Source of the DNA: Oscillospiraceae bacterium
GTDB taxonomy: Bacteria; Bacillota; Clostridia; Oscillospirales; Acutalibacteraceae
Assembly (NCBI GenBank): GCA_029225165.1
Contig: JAQXVY010000004.1
Coordinates: forward strand, 22,321-86,320
Length of the DNA stretch: 64,000 bases
Direction of reading: 5' to 3'
Shown: in pieces, positions 53,499 to 61,134 of the stretch
Numbering within the stretch: the stretch's first letter is position 1
Layout of the letters: every line of letters starts with the position of its first letter
Notes under the pieces: generated by a model
Seen by the model: only the letters and a program-made list of their open reading frames with translations
Database searches by the model: none
Told to the model about the DNA's origin: nothing
Translations under genes and position numbers: made by a program

Positions 53499-53527
53499 TA
53501 TTATCTGTAAGTAAATTTTGACTATGC
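53499..53527 (-). promoter_or_regulatory. Possible sigma-F/G-type promoter of spoVT
   Basis: On the minus strand GCATA and GATAATA are separated by 17 bp, close to the forespore consensus GHATR and CATNNTA (first -10 base differs). Known sigma-G control of spoVT in Bacillus makes this plausible. Confidence 0.4.
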
Positions 53528-53577
53528 CAAAAAATATAAGGTTTATTTTGGAAATAAAATATTTTCACAAATAAATT

Positions 53578-53619
53578 CCCTCGATACATATTGTGTTATG
53601 TATTGAGGGATTATTTTTT
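53578..53619. terminator. Strong hairpin between spoVT and the cas regulatory region
   Basis: CCCTCGATACATA pairs with TATGTATTGAGGG around TTGTGT, followed on the plus strand by ATTATTTTTT. No plus-strand gene ends here, so it may insulate the spoVT promoter from the minus-strand RNA upstream. Confidence 0.65.
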
Positions 53620-53679
53620 GAATTATTGTAAAACCGGGATTAACTCTTTTTCTTAGGATGTAGAAATTTTTTCATATAA

Positions 53680-53705
53680 AAAGAAAAGTCCCAATTATAG
53701 GACTG
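53680..53705 (-). terminator. Probable terminator of the minus-strand guide-like RNA
   Basis: On the minus strand AGTCC pairs with GGGACT across TATAATT, followed by TTTCTTTTT. Confidence 0.6.
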
Positions 53706-53710
53706 AGTTT

Positions 53711-53753
53711 GTGTTATACTGTATGTGAAATTAAATCACATACAGTATAACAC
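53711..53753. repeat. Perfect 18-bp inverted repeat abutting the second degenerate repeat
   Basis: GTGTTATACTGTATGTGA and TCACATACAGTATAACAC are perfect complements around AATTAAA. On the minus strand it forms the 3' hairpin of the guide-like RNA; as DNA it could also be a large operator. Confidence 0.85.
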
Positions 53754-53825
53754 TCCAATTTGGATAGATTTAATTGTTTTTTAAAATATACACTCTTTAA
53801 AATCCAATTTGTTTAGATTTACTTA

Positions 53826-53855
53826 ATTTTATCACATAATATCCAAAATATCAAA
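53826..53855 (-). promoter_or_regulatory. Promoter of the guide-like RNA
   Basis: On the minus strand TTTGAT and TAAAAT (with an extended TGA in front) are separated by 18 bp. Transcription would start near 53819, just inside the first degenerate repeat. Confidence 0.5.
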
Positions 53856-53915
53856 TGAGCGTTTTATACTTAAATTATAAATATTGATAGATAAATTAGT
53901 GAAAATGATTTAATT

Positions 53916-53929
53916 AAATATACACTTGG
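53916..53929 (-). promoter_or_regulatory. Putative Cascade target site in the cas promoter (CCA PAM plus 11-nt seed match)
   Basis: On the minus strand CCA is followed by AGTGTATATTT, identical to the first 11 nt of the pseudo-spacer at 53794-53784. The site ends 2 bp before the -35 box of the cas promoter. Confidence 0.6.
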
Positions 53930-53931
53930 TG

Positions 53932-53959
53932 TTGACAAAGCGAAATATTGTGATATACT
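53932..53959 (+). promoter_or_regulatory. cas operon promoter
   Basis: A perfect TTGACA and TATACT with extended TGA are separated by 16 bp. The transcript would have an AT-rich leader of about 117 nt before cas6. Confidence 0.78.
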
Positions 53960-54082
53960 AAATACAAAACAGAATTATTTAGCGATTTTAGTCGAATAAA
54001 AGAATATCTTGTAAAATTCAATATATTTTGTGAATAAATTTGTCTTAATTGTTTTTTATTATTATTAAAACAGGAGGTAAAA

Positions 54083-54811
54083 ATGAAAATTCTATTACAG
54101 TTTGTTTTGAAGAACAACAAATTGCCGGTAGATTACAGGCGAGTCTTTCTTTCCTTTTTCAAGCGAGTGCTCTCTGAAATTGCAGGTGGTGAGTATTACG
54201 AAAAATATTACTTCACCCCCCAAAGAAGAAATTTTACTTTTGCAGTGTATTTGCCTCACCCAAAATTCACTAAAAGTGAAATTACACTTGAAAAGAATGA
54301 ACTGCGTCTTACATTTTCTACCGCAGACAAAACCACAGGTTTTGTTTTTATGTCAGCTTTTATCAAGTATAAGGGCAGGAGTTTTCCGGCAACTTTGGGC
54401 AATACATTTACATTAACAAATGTTACTCAACAGTTGGAAAAGCAGACAAATTCAAAGGAAGTACTGGTGAAGATGTTAAGTCCTCTGTGTATCAGGGAGC
54501 ATAATGAAGAGGATAACACCGACAGGTATTTTTCTGTTGACAGCGACGAATTTCAGGAAAAAGGAAACAAAATTATCCAAGGTCAGCTTTTAGAATCGGG
54601 CTTTGACGAGGTTATGGTTTCCAAATTTACCATAAAACCCGTCAGCGGAAAAAAGACTGTTGTGTATCACTACGGAAACTACATTGAATGTAGCCTTGGT
54701 GAGTTTATCATCAGCGGTGACAAGGCGATAATAAATTATCTTTTACAAAGCGGTATCGGTTCAAGAAAATCAGCAGGATTTGGCTTTTCGTTACTTTTGG
54801 CTGAGGGATAG
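54083..54811 (+). CDS. cas6: CRISPR pre-crRNA endonuclease Cas6
   Basis: Cas6 cuts the array transcript in each repeat, leaving the 8-nt 5' handle. The 242-residue protein has the family layout: an N-terminal ferredoxin-like fold (KILLQFVLKNNKLPVDYRR) and a C-terminal glycine-rich loop, SGIGSRKSAGFGF, the clearest Cas6 signature. The His in the N-terminal part is not obvious, so the catalytic residue cannot be assigned. It opens the cas operon behind AACAGGAGGTAAAA and is followed by cas8 after 12 nt. In type I-B it stays bound to the mature crRNA less tightly than in I-E. Confidence 0.94.
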   Translation: MKILLQFVLKNNKLPVDYRRVFLSFFKRVLSEIAGGEYYEKYYFTPQRRNFTFAVYLPHPKFTKSEITLEKNELRLTFSTADKTTGFVFMSAFIKYKGRSFPATLGNTFTLTNVTQQLEKQTNSKEVLVKMLSPLCIREHNEEDNTDRYFSVDSDEFQEKGNKIIQGQLLESGFDEVMVSKFTIKPVSGKKTVVYHYGNYIECSLGEFIISGDKAIINYLLQSGIGSRKSAGFGFSLLLAEG

Positions 54812-54822
54812 GAGGTGATTGC

Positions 54823-56214
54823 TTGAAAATTAAGATTGACTATAGAGGATATGACGCACTACTCCAGCCCACCGACTGGAGATATGCGTCGGCAACACTT
54901 GGACTCTTAAAATTTTTGAAATACTATGGCTTTGACTATGAAATTTTGAATAATTGCGATGAAAAGCCTTGTGGTGCTGTGTACGGCTTTGACGGTATCC
55001 TGTACAAGCAGGAATACATTACAGAGGAAAATTATCTGCTTTTTGCAGAGCATCATTTTTCTAAGGATATGACGCATATCAGTATTCTAAATATGCTTAA
55101 AAAGGAAGAACTCAGTGATGAAGATGTTAAGACTGTCAACGAACTTTTAAAGAGCAAAACTGTATTGAAAAAGGTTATGGGCAAGGTTAAGTTTGACGGT
55201 GCAAATAAGGACGAAATAACCTCGCTGATTGAAAAAAACAGGCTTGAAATTATCAAAAGCATATTTAGATACGGAAAAAATCTTTACAGTAACTACTGCA
55301 ACAGCAATCTGTTGTTGACAGGTGAAAACAACCATTGCAGATTGACAGGCTATTCCGTTGACGAGGGCAGAAAAACAAGGTTTTTAGGCTTTTGCTTTTC
55401 AAAGGACAGCTTTGACAGCAACGACATACCGGAATTTGATTTCATCCCTTTTGCGTTTTCAAATGGCGATATGTACGAAACCTACTTTATCAACAACAAC
55501 TACTCCGTTGAAACCCTTGAAATTACAAGTGAAATTCTCTCTGAGGAGTTAGGCAAAGTTGAAAAAAGGGACTCAAGAACAAAGCTGCTTGCAGTTTTGC
55601 AAAGGGTTGAAAACTTTATTAACTATGATGTGGAAATCATTGTTAAGTCAAGGGATAATGAATATTACAACTCTCTGTATGTAAGGCTTGAATGCCTTAA
55701 AAAACTAAAGGATTTGAACGATAACTCGTTGAATTATACTATAAAAATAACAAATGAATACGAAATAAGCGTTGAGTGTGAAGTTTATGACCGTTGCCTT
55801 AATAATGTCTTGCTTGATGACCTTATTGAAAGAATGTTGGTACATTATTTTGAAAAGGATGTGAACAAGTCTATTGTTAAACAAATAACAGAAAATTTAA
55901 TTACAATTAATGCATCATGGAAAGGAAATTTAGAGATGAAAAAAATTGCAAATGATTTGGGATACAAGGCTAATATGATTCTTTTGGATAAAGACAAAAG
56001 TAAGGTTGGCATATTTAAGCGAAAACTCACAAGTGCATTTATTGCTCATGATTATGACAGAGTGATGGATATTATGCTAAAATTATCGGAATATGCAGAG
56101 ATGGATTTATCATTTTTTGTGAACTTCTTTGAAGAACCTGAAAAGAACAGAGAATTGATGTATGAATTTATATGCAAATTAGAAGTTCCGTCAGAGGACA
56201 AATCAAATAAGTAA
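54823..56214 (+). CDS. cas8b: Type I-B Cas8 large subunit of Cascade
   Basis: Cas8 recognises the PAM and starts R-loop formation. The 463-residue protein begins MKIKIDYRGYDALLQPTDWRYAS, where DW(R)YA-type starts are common in Cas8b/Cst1 proteins, and continues into a long helical region. Cas8 families are very divergent, so subtype rests on the order cas6-cas8-cas7-cas5-cas3-cas4-cas1-cas2 of type I-B. The C-terminal helices may act as the small subunit, since no separate cas11 gene is present. An internal start could yield Cas11; I did not find a clear internal ribosome binding site. The start is a TTG behind GGAGGTGATTGC. Confidence 0.82.
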   Translation: MKIKIDYRGYDALLQPTDWRYASATLGLLKFLKYYGFDYEILNNCDEKPCGAVYGFDGILYKQEYITEENYLLFAEHHFSKDMTHISILNMLKKEELSDEDVKTVNELLKSKTVLKKVMGKVKFDGANKDEITSLIEKNRLEIIKSIFRYGKNLYSNYCNSNLLLTGENNHCRLTGYSVDEGRKTRFLGFCFSKDSFDSNDIPEFDFIPFAFSNGDMYETYFINNNYSVETLEITSEILSEELGKVEKRDSRTKLLAVLQRVENFINYDVEIIVKSRDNEYYNSLYVRLECLKKLKDLNDNSLNYTIKITNEYEISVECEVYDRCLNNVLLDDLIERMLVHYFEKDVNKSIVKQITENLITINASWKGNLEMKKIANDLGYKANMILLDKDKSKVGIFKRKLTSAFIAHDYDRVMDIMLKLSEYAEMDLSFFVNFFEEPEKNRELMYEFICKLEVPSEDKSNK

Positions 56215-56232
56215 AAAGGAGATTGATTTATT

Positions 56233-57111
56233 ATGAAAAAAACAGCACTAACCCTAACAATAATTGCAAATATGACAAGCAACTACGGAGAAAGCCTTGG
56301 CAACATTTCAAGCGTACAAAAGGTATTCAGAGATGGAAAGGAATACGCCACAAGGAGCAGAGAAAGCCTTAAAAATGCTATTTGTGTTCAGTCAGGTCTT
56401 TATGACGACTTGCAAACTTCAAGTGTTACAGTTGCACAAAAACTCGTTACAAAGGACATCAATGCGGCAACCTGCAAAGCACTGGAGGGTGGATATATGT
56501 CCACAAAGGATGTTACATACATCAGGAACAGCTCCTTCTACCTCACCGACGCAATTTCGGCAGAGCCTTTTATCAATGACGCCCGTTTTCACAACAACCT
56601 TTTCCTTGCAACCAATTACGCAAAGGCTAACGGTAAAAATGTTCAAAATGATGCAAAAGAGTGTGGACTGAATCCATATCAGTACGAGTATGACAAGTCA
56701 ATCAAGATTTACAGCCTTACCATTGACCTTGAAAAGGTTGGTGTTGACGAAAACTTTGGTGCAGAGGCTGACAATGAGGAAAAGTGCAGTCGTGTACTGT
56801 CAATCATTGACGCAGTAGAAAATCTTTCCCTTGTTGTAAAGGGCAACCTCGACAACGCAGAGCCGATTTTCGTTGTTGGCGGACTTTCTCCGAGGAAAAC
56901 CCATATGTTTGAAAACGCAGTAAGGGTTGTGGGCAAAAACCTTGTAATTGAGCCTGTCAAGGAAAAACTGGATATGGGCTTTGCCTGCGGACTTATGCGA
57001 AACGGTCAGCTTGGCAACGAGGACGACATTGTGAGAGAACTAAATCCGACCACTGTGCCAAAGTTTTTTGGTGAGTTAAGGGAAGAAGTAAAGGAATATT
57101 TTGCAAATTAA
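56233..57111 (+). CDS. cas7: Cascade backbone protein Cas7 (Cst2/DevR family)
   Basis: Cas7 forms the filament that holds the crRNA. The 292-residue protein starts ALTLTIIANMTSNYGESLGN and has the family features AKANGKNVQNDAKE, PYQYEYDKSIKIYSLTIDLEKVG and GGLSPRKTHMFENAVRVVGKN; the last resembles the DevR/Cst2 signature. It begins behind AAAAAGGAGATTGATTT and lies 18 nt after cas8 and 12 nt before cas5. Several copies per complex are expected. Confidence 0.93.
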   Translation: MKKTALTLTIIANMTSNYGESLGNISSVQKVFRDGKEYATRSRESLKNAICVQSGLYDDLQTSSVTVAQKLVTKDINAATCKALEGGYMSTKDVTYIRNSSFYLTDAISAEPFINDARFHNNLFLATNYAKANGKNVQNDAKECGLNPYQYEYDKSIKIYSLTIDLEKVGVDENFGAEADNEEKCSRVLSIIDAVENLSLVVKGNLDNAEPIFVVGGLSPRKTHMFENAVRVVGKNLVIEPVKEKLDMGFACGLMRNGQLGNEDDIVRELNPTTVPKFFGELREEVKEYFAN

Positions 57112-57123
57112 GGTGGAATTAAT

Positions 57124-58194
57124 ATGAAAGCTGTAAGACTTCATATAAAGCAAAACAGCGCAAATTACAGGAAAGAGGAAACCGTAAATTGCCGAATGAC
57201 CTACCCTTTGCCACCTCCTTCCACTATAATCGGTGCTGTGCATAATGCCTGTAAATACACAAGTTACCACCCTATGAAGGTCAGCATACAGGGCAAGTAC
57301 GGCTCGCTGAAAACAAAAATGTACAAGGATAACTGCTTTTTAAATTCCCTGCAAAACGACAGAAATACCCTTGTAAAAATGCGAAATCCCGATATGCTGT
57401 CAACAGCATATGATGTTGTTGCTGTGGCACAAAATTCCCAGGGCAACGACTTTGACAAGGGTATTACAATCAATGTGGTAAATCAAAAGCTTTTGGATGA
57501 ATACCGATTTTTGAGAAGAACAAAAAAGCGTATTGATAAGCACAAAAAGCTCATTAAGGGAATGAAGGATAAGGCTAAAAAAATGAAGGCGGACGAAACT
57601 GTTTCCGAAAAGGATTTTAAAGTCTTTAGCGACAGGGTAAAGGAAATTGAAACCGCTTATAAAAGGTATGAGGAGCAGAAGTACACAGTGCCCTACTCAA
57701 AATTCAGAACCCTTGCCACAGGCCCAAAGTATATTGAAATGCTTTACGATATTGAGCTTGTAATTCATATTGTAAGCGATGAACAGACAATGACGGACAT
57801 TGTAAACAACATTGGAAACCTGACTGCAATAGGCAGGGGAGAGGACTTTGTTGAGGTGCTGGAATGCTGTGAAACAGAACTTCAGGAGGGGGAGATAACA
57901 ATAAAAAATGGTATTCGCAGATATGAAAAAAATATCTATATGCCACTTGAAGTTCTTGATAAAAATAAGGATACCGTTAAAGTTTTTAGCAAAGCTGTTG
58001 GGGAAAGAATGCAAGGAACAAAGTATCTTATGCCAAAGGATTATACCGTTGAGTATTTAAAGGGCGGTATGAGGAAAAGAAATTTCAACAAAATCCCTGT
58101 ATTATATGGTAGCCTTAGATACATAAAAGGGCAATGTGACGGTGTATATAAGGATTCTTTTAACGGACAGGATTATGCTGTATTTTTGGTTTAG
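57124..58194 (+). CDS. cas5: Cascade subunit Cas5 with a long charged insertion
   Basis: Cas5 binds the 5' handle of the crRNA. The N-terminus MKAVRLHIKQNSANYRKEET and the motif TYPLPPPSTIIGAVHNACKY are characteristic. With 356 residues it is far longer than the usual 220-250. The extra part is a highly charged, probably coiled-coil stretch (about residues 130-185) with RRTKKRIDKHKKLIKGMKDK and ETAYKRYEEQKY. After it, the family end resumes (VLYGSLRYIKGQCDGVYKDS). The insertion could contact Cas8, Cas3 or nucleic acid. It lies 3 nt before the cas3 frame. Confidence 0.92.
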   Translation: MKAVRLHIKQNSANYRKEETVNCRMTYPLPPPSTIIGAVHNACKYTSYHPMKVSIQGKYGSLKTKMYKDNCFLNSLQNDRNTLVKMRNPDMLSTAYDVVAVAQNSQGNDFDKGITINVVNQKLLDEYRFLRRTKKRIDKHKKLIKGMKDKAKKMKADETVSEKDFKVFSDRVKEIETAYKRYEEQKYTVPYSKFRTLATGPKYIEMLYDIELVIHIVSDEQTMTDIVNNIGNLTAIGRGEDFVEVLECCETELQEGEITIKNGIRRYEKNIYMPLEVLDKNKDTVKVFSKAVGERMQGTKYLMPKDYTVEYLKGGMRKRNFNKIPVLYGSLRYIKGQCDGVYKDSFNGQDYAVFLV

Positions 58195-58203
58195 GGGTTG
58201 CAA

Positions 58204-60462
58204 ATGGATATAGATTACTATTTCAAAAAGTACCTAGAAATTATTAAAACAGATAAGTTTAATGACGAAAAGCTCTTGGCTAAGCCAACAGAGTCTTTGC
58301 GAAGTCATACTGATAATGTGGTTAAACAAGCTTTCTTGCTAATGAAAATGAATTACATAAAATCAGAAAAGCTATTCTGGGATTTACTTATTTCTTGTGA
58401 ATTTCATGACTATGGAAAGATGAATGATATGTTCCAGAAAAGAGTTTCCCCAAACTATCGTAAATTTGCCTTTGATAAAGATAACGAGGTTGCACATTCT
58501 GCTATATCAATATTTTTTATCGATGATACTATTTGTAACAATTTTATCAGCGTGTTATTTGCGGTTTTATATCATCATTATAGAAAGGTTGAACCATCAT
58601 ATTGGATTGATAATGATCCTGAACTCGTTGATAAATTTTTAGAGGAGTTTGACAGTGTATTAAATTATGATGATATTCAAATATACCTTGGTGAAATTCA
58701 AGAACTATTTAAAACTCCCCTCGAATCCCCCGAAAAACAATACGCAGTACTGTTAAAGGGTCTATTGCACAAGTGCGATTATAGTGCCAGTGCCGGTATA
58801 GAGTGCGAAAAGAAAAATGATTTTCTCCTTGAATGTATTGATAACTGGAGTAAGAATAATTTTGAGGATGATTTTGAGTATAACAAACTGCAAATCTTCT
58901 GTTTGGACAACAGGGATAACAATTTGATTGTAACCGCCCCTACAGGAATGGGCAAAACAGAGGCGGGCTTGCTGTGGTGCGGTAATAACAAATGTTTCTT
59001 TGTTTTGCCCTTAAAAACTGCAATAAACGCTATGTATGACAGAATCAAAAAACTGTCCGGTGCTGATTTTAAGGATAGAGTTGCCCTTGTACATTCAGAT
59101 ATGAAATCATACTATCTTAAGGAAACAGACAAGAACAGTGACGAATCATTTGATTTTGATTACTTGGAGTACAGCAAACAGTTTTCCTTGCCTATTACAG
59201 TTTGTACCCCTGACCAAATTTTTGACTTTGCCCTAAAATATCCCGGCTATGAATATAAACTTGCAATTTCCTCCTATTCAAAATTTATAATTGATGAAAT
59301 TCAAATGTATTCTCCCGATGTGCTTGCCGCCATAATTTATGCAATTAAAATGATACACACAGTTGGAGGTAAGGTTGCAGTTTTAACCGCAACCTTGCCA
59401 CCCTTCGTAAAGAAAGAATTGCTGAAAATTTTTGGAGATGATGTGGTGCTGAACGACTTTTCCGATGAGGGAAAATTAAGACACAATGTAAAGGTGATTG
59501 AGGATAAACTCACTTCTCAAGATGTATATGATATTGTATCAAATACTAATGATGAAATAGTAAAGAAATACCTTGTTGTCTGCAACTCAATTCCAACAGC
59601 AAACAGAATTTACAGGGAACTCAAAGAGGGCGATATTGACGCCGATATTCACCTTTTTCACGCCAATTTTATTCAAATAGACAGAATGGAAAAAGAGAAA
59701 AATATTAAGAAAACCTCTGATAAAGAGCAAAAGGATATGCAAAGACCCGAAATATGGGTTTCAACCTCCGTTGTTGAGGCAAGTCTTGATATTAATTTTG
59801 ATATTCTTATTACAGAATTATCCGATTTATTCTCCCTGTTCCAAAGGTTTGGCAGAGTTAACAGAAATGGAAAAAAGGACTTTTCAAAATATAATTGCTA
59901 TGTGTTTACCGAGTTACAGGATACTGCAACAAAATTTGTTGACAAAACAATCCACAGCCTTTCCAAAGAGGCAATAATATCTGTTGACGGAGTTGTTACA
60001 GAAAAAGACAAAAATGAACTTATCGAAGAGCATTTGTCAGCAGAAAAAATTGAAAATTCACAGTATTACAAAGATTATTGTACCGTAATGGGCAATTATC
60101 AAAACGGCTATGATTATCTGAAAAGCAAGGATGACGGAATACGCAGTATTGACCGTATCAGCGTAATTCCCGAGCCTGTTTATGACGATAATTTTGGGAT
60201 AATTTGTGATGCCCTTGAAGTTTTGAAATCAAAGGAATCAACCCGAGATGATAAACTCAATGCAAGTGACGACATTAATTTGCTGACTGTTTCTGTTCCT
60301 ATGTACAGGTGCAAGAAACATAAAACAAAGAAATATGTTGACAGCCGTTACAACAATATACCCGTTGTCAACTGCAAGTACAGTAAGGAAACCGGAATAG
60401 ATTTTGAAGAGTCTGGCTCGGAAAACAATGATACAAGTGAAACAGAGGACCACTTTTTGTGA
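58204..60462 (+). CDS. cas3: CRISPR nuclease-helicase Cas3 (HD plus helicase)
   Basis: Cas3 is recruited to bound target DNA and degrades it. The N-terminal HD nuclease has LRSHTDNVVKQA, CEFHDYGKMN (HD pair, about residue 67) and HHYR. The SF2 helicase has VTAPTGMGKTEAG (Walker A, about 242), FIIDEIQMYSPD (DExx box), VLTATLPP and FQRFGRVNRNG (motif VI). The 752 residues are normal for a fused HD-helicase. I place the start at the ATG at 58204, which has AGGGG upstream; the TTG at 58198 in the track is less likely. It follows cas5 by 9 nt and precedes cas4 by 7 nt. Confidence 0.96.
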   Translation: MDIDYYFKKYLEIIKTDKFNDEKLLAKPTESLRSHTDNVVKQAFLLMKMNYIKSEKLFWDLLISCEFHDYGKMNDMFQKRVSPNYRKFAFDKDNEVAHSAISIFFIDDTICNNFISVLFAVLYHHYRKVEPSYWIDNDPELVDKFLEEFDSVLNYDDIQIYLGEIQELFKTPLESPEKQYAVLLKGLLHKCDYSASAGIECEKKNDFLLECIDNWSKNNFEDDFEYNKLQIFCLDNRDNNLIVTAPTGMGKTEAGLLWCGNNKCFFVLPLKTAINAMYDRIKKLSGADFKDRVALVHSDMKSYYLKETDKNSDESFDFDYLEYSKQFSLPITVCTPDQIFDFALKYPGYEYKLAISSYSKFIIDEIQMYSPDVLAAIIYAIKMIHTVGGKVAVLTATLPPFVKKELLKIFGDDVVLNDFSDEGKLRHNVKVIEDKLTSQDVYDIVSNTNDEIVKKYLVVCNSIPTANRIYRELKEGDIDADIHLFHANFIQIDRMEKEKNIKKTSDKEQKDMQRPEIWVSTSVVEASLDINFDILITELSDLFSLFQRFGRVNRNGKKDFSKYNCYVFTELQDTATKFVDKTIHSLSKEAIISVDGVVTEKDKNELIEEHLSAEKIENSQYYKDYCTVMGNYQNGYDYLKSKDDGIRSIDRISVIPEPVYDDNFGIICDALEVLKSKESTRDDKLNASDDINLLTVSVPMYRCKKHKTKKYVDSRYNNIPVVNCKYSKETGIDFEESGSENNDTSETEDHFL

Positions 60463-60469
60463 GGGAAAT

Positions 60470-60967
60470 ATGTCAAACAATGATGTAACAGGTATGCAGG
60501 TATATTACTACTATGTTTGCAAGAGGAAATTGTGGTATTTTTCCAATGAGCTTACAATGGAAAGTGAAAACGAAAATGTGAAAATTGGGAAAATTATTGA
60601 TGAAACTTCTTACAAAAATAAAAAGAAGCATATAATGATTAACAACACCATTAACATTGATTACATTTCGGAGCATAAGCTTTTGCACGAGGTAAAAAAG
60701 AGTAAGCACATTGAAGAGGCAAGCATTGCGCAGATTAAGTATTACTTGTATTATCTGAAAAAATATGGGGTAGAAGGGCTAAAAGGGAGAATTGATTTTC
60801 CTCTTCTAAAACAAAGTATAGATGTTGAATTATCAAAGGATGATGAAACAGAAATTGAAAAAGTCATTGAGGATATTAACAAAATTGTAGATATGGATTT
60901 GCCACCTGAGTTTATAAAGAAAAGGATATGCAAGTCCTGTGCTTACTATGATTTGTGCTGTATTTGA
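60470..60967 (+). CDS. cas4: Cas4 RecB-like exonuclease
   Basis: Cas4 trims prespacers and helps select those with a PAM before Cas1-Cas2 integration. The first iron-sulphur Cys is in YYYYVCKRKLWYF and the last three in RICKSCAYYDLCC; the RecB-like core includes IEEASIAQIKYYLYYLKK (QxxxY). The length of 165 residues is standard. The start ATG at 60470 follows GAGGGAAAT and overlaps nothing; the earlier track start lies inside cas3. An inverted-repeat element separates it from cas1. Confidence 0.94.
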   Translation: MSNNDVTGMQVYYYYVCKRKLWYFSNELTMESENENVKIGKIIDETSYKNKKKHIMINNTINIDYISEHKLLHEVKKSKHIEEASIAQIKYYLYYLKKYGVEGLKGRIDFPLLKQSIDVELSKDDETEIEKVIEDINKIVDMDLPPEFIKKRICKSCAYYDLCCI

Positions 60968-61131
60968 TACTAATACCTAATCAAAAGCAGACAATCTTTG
61001 CGGTCAAATTTCCAGAGTACTGCGTTGTCGTCCTTGCAAGGCGTCAGCCTTACTGCGTCATCCGCCTTGTCCTCTGAAAATTATCCTCACAAATATAAGT
61101 CTGCTTTCTATTATGTATCAGTATGAGGTGT
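60968..61131 (+). repeat. Palindromic repeat element between cas4 and cas1 (family C)
   Basis: The ends are imperfect inverted copies: TGATACTAATACCTAATCAA AAGCAGAC on the left and GTCTGCTTTCTATTATGTATC AGTATGA on the right (each spaced here). The inside contains ACTGCG, GCGTCAGCC and TACTGCGTCAT, similar to the interior of family B. The right end supplies TGAGGTG, the ribosome binding site of cas1. Confidence 0.78.
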
Positions 61132-61134
61132 AAA

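Larger units (their letters stand above)
53680..53820 (-). ncRNA. Candidate CreR-like guide RNA made of two degenerate CRISPR repeats
   Basis: Read on the minus strand, 53824-53795 (AAGTAAATCTAAACAAATTG then GATTTTAAAG) matches the array repeat at 22 of 30 positions, including the last GGATTTTAAA. A short pseudo-spacer AGTGTATATTTTAAAAAAC follows, and then a second partial repeat (53775-53754, AATTAAATCTATCCAAATTG, 17 of 22 positions). Both share the same changes (AATT for TACT in the loop). A promoter at 53826-53855 and a terminator at 53680-53705 frame an RNA of about 140 nt. The pseudo-spacer start matches a CCA-flanked site in the cas promoter. This is the design of an RNA that guides the Cas effector to repress cas genes. 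Confidence 0.62.

Noticed and set aside
53914-54120. Minus-strand 68-residue ORF over the cas promoter as a CreT-like toxin
   Set aside because: It has no ribosome binding site and lies across the cas promoter and cas6 start; the pseudo-spacer target fits the cas promoter better than a toxin gene.
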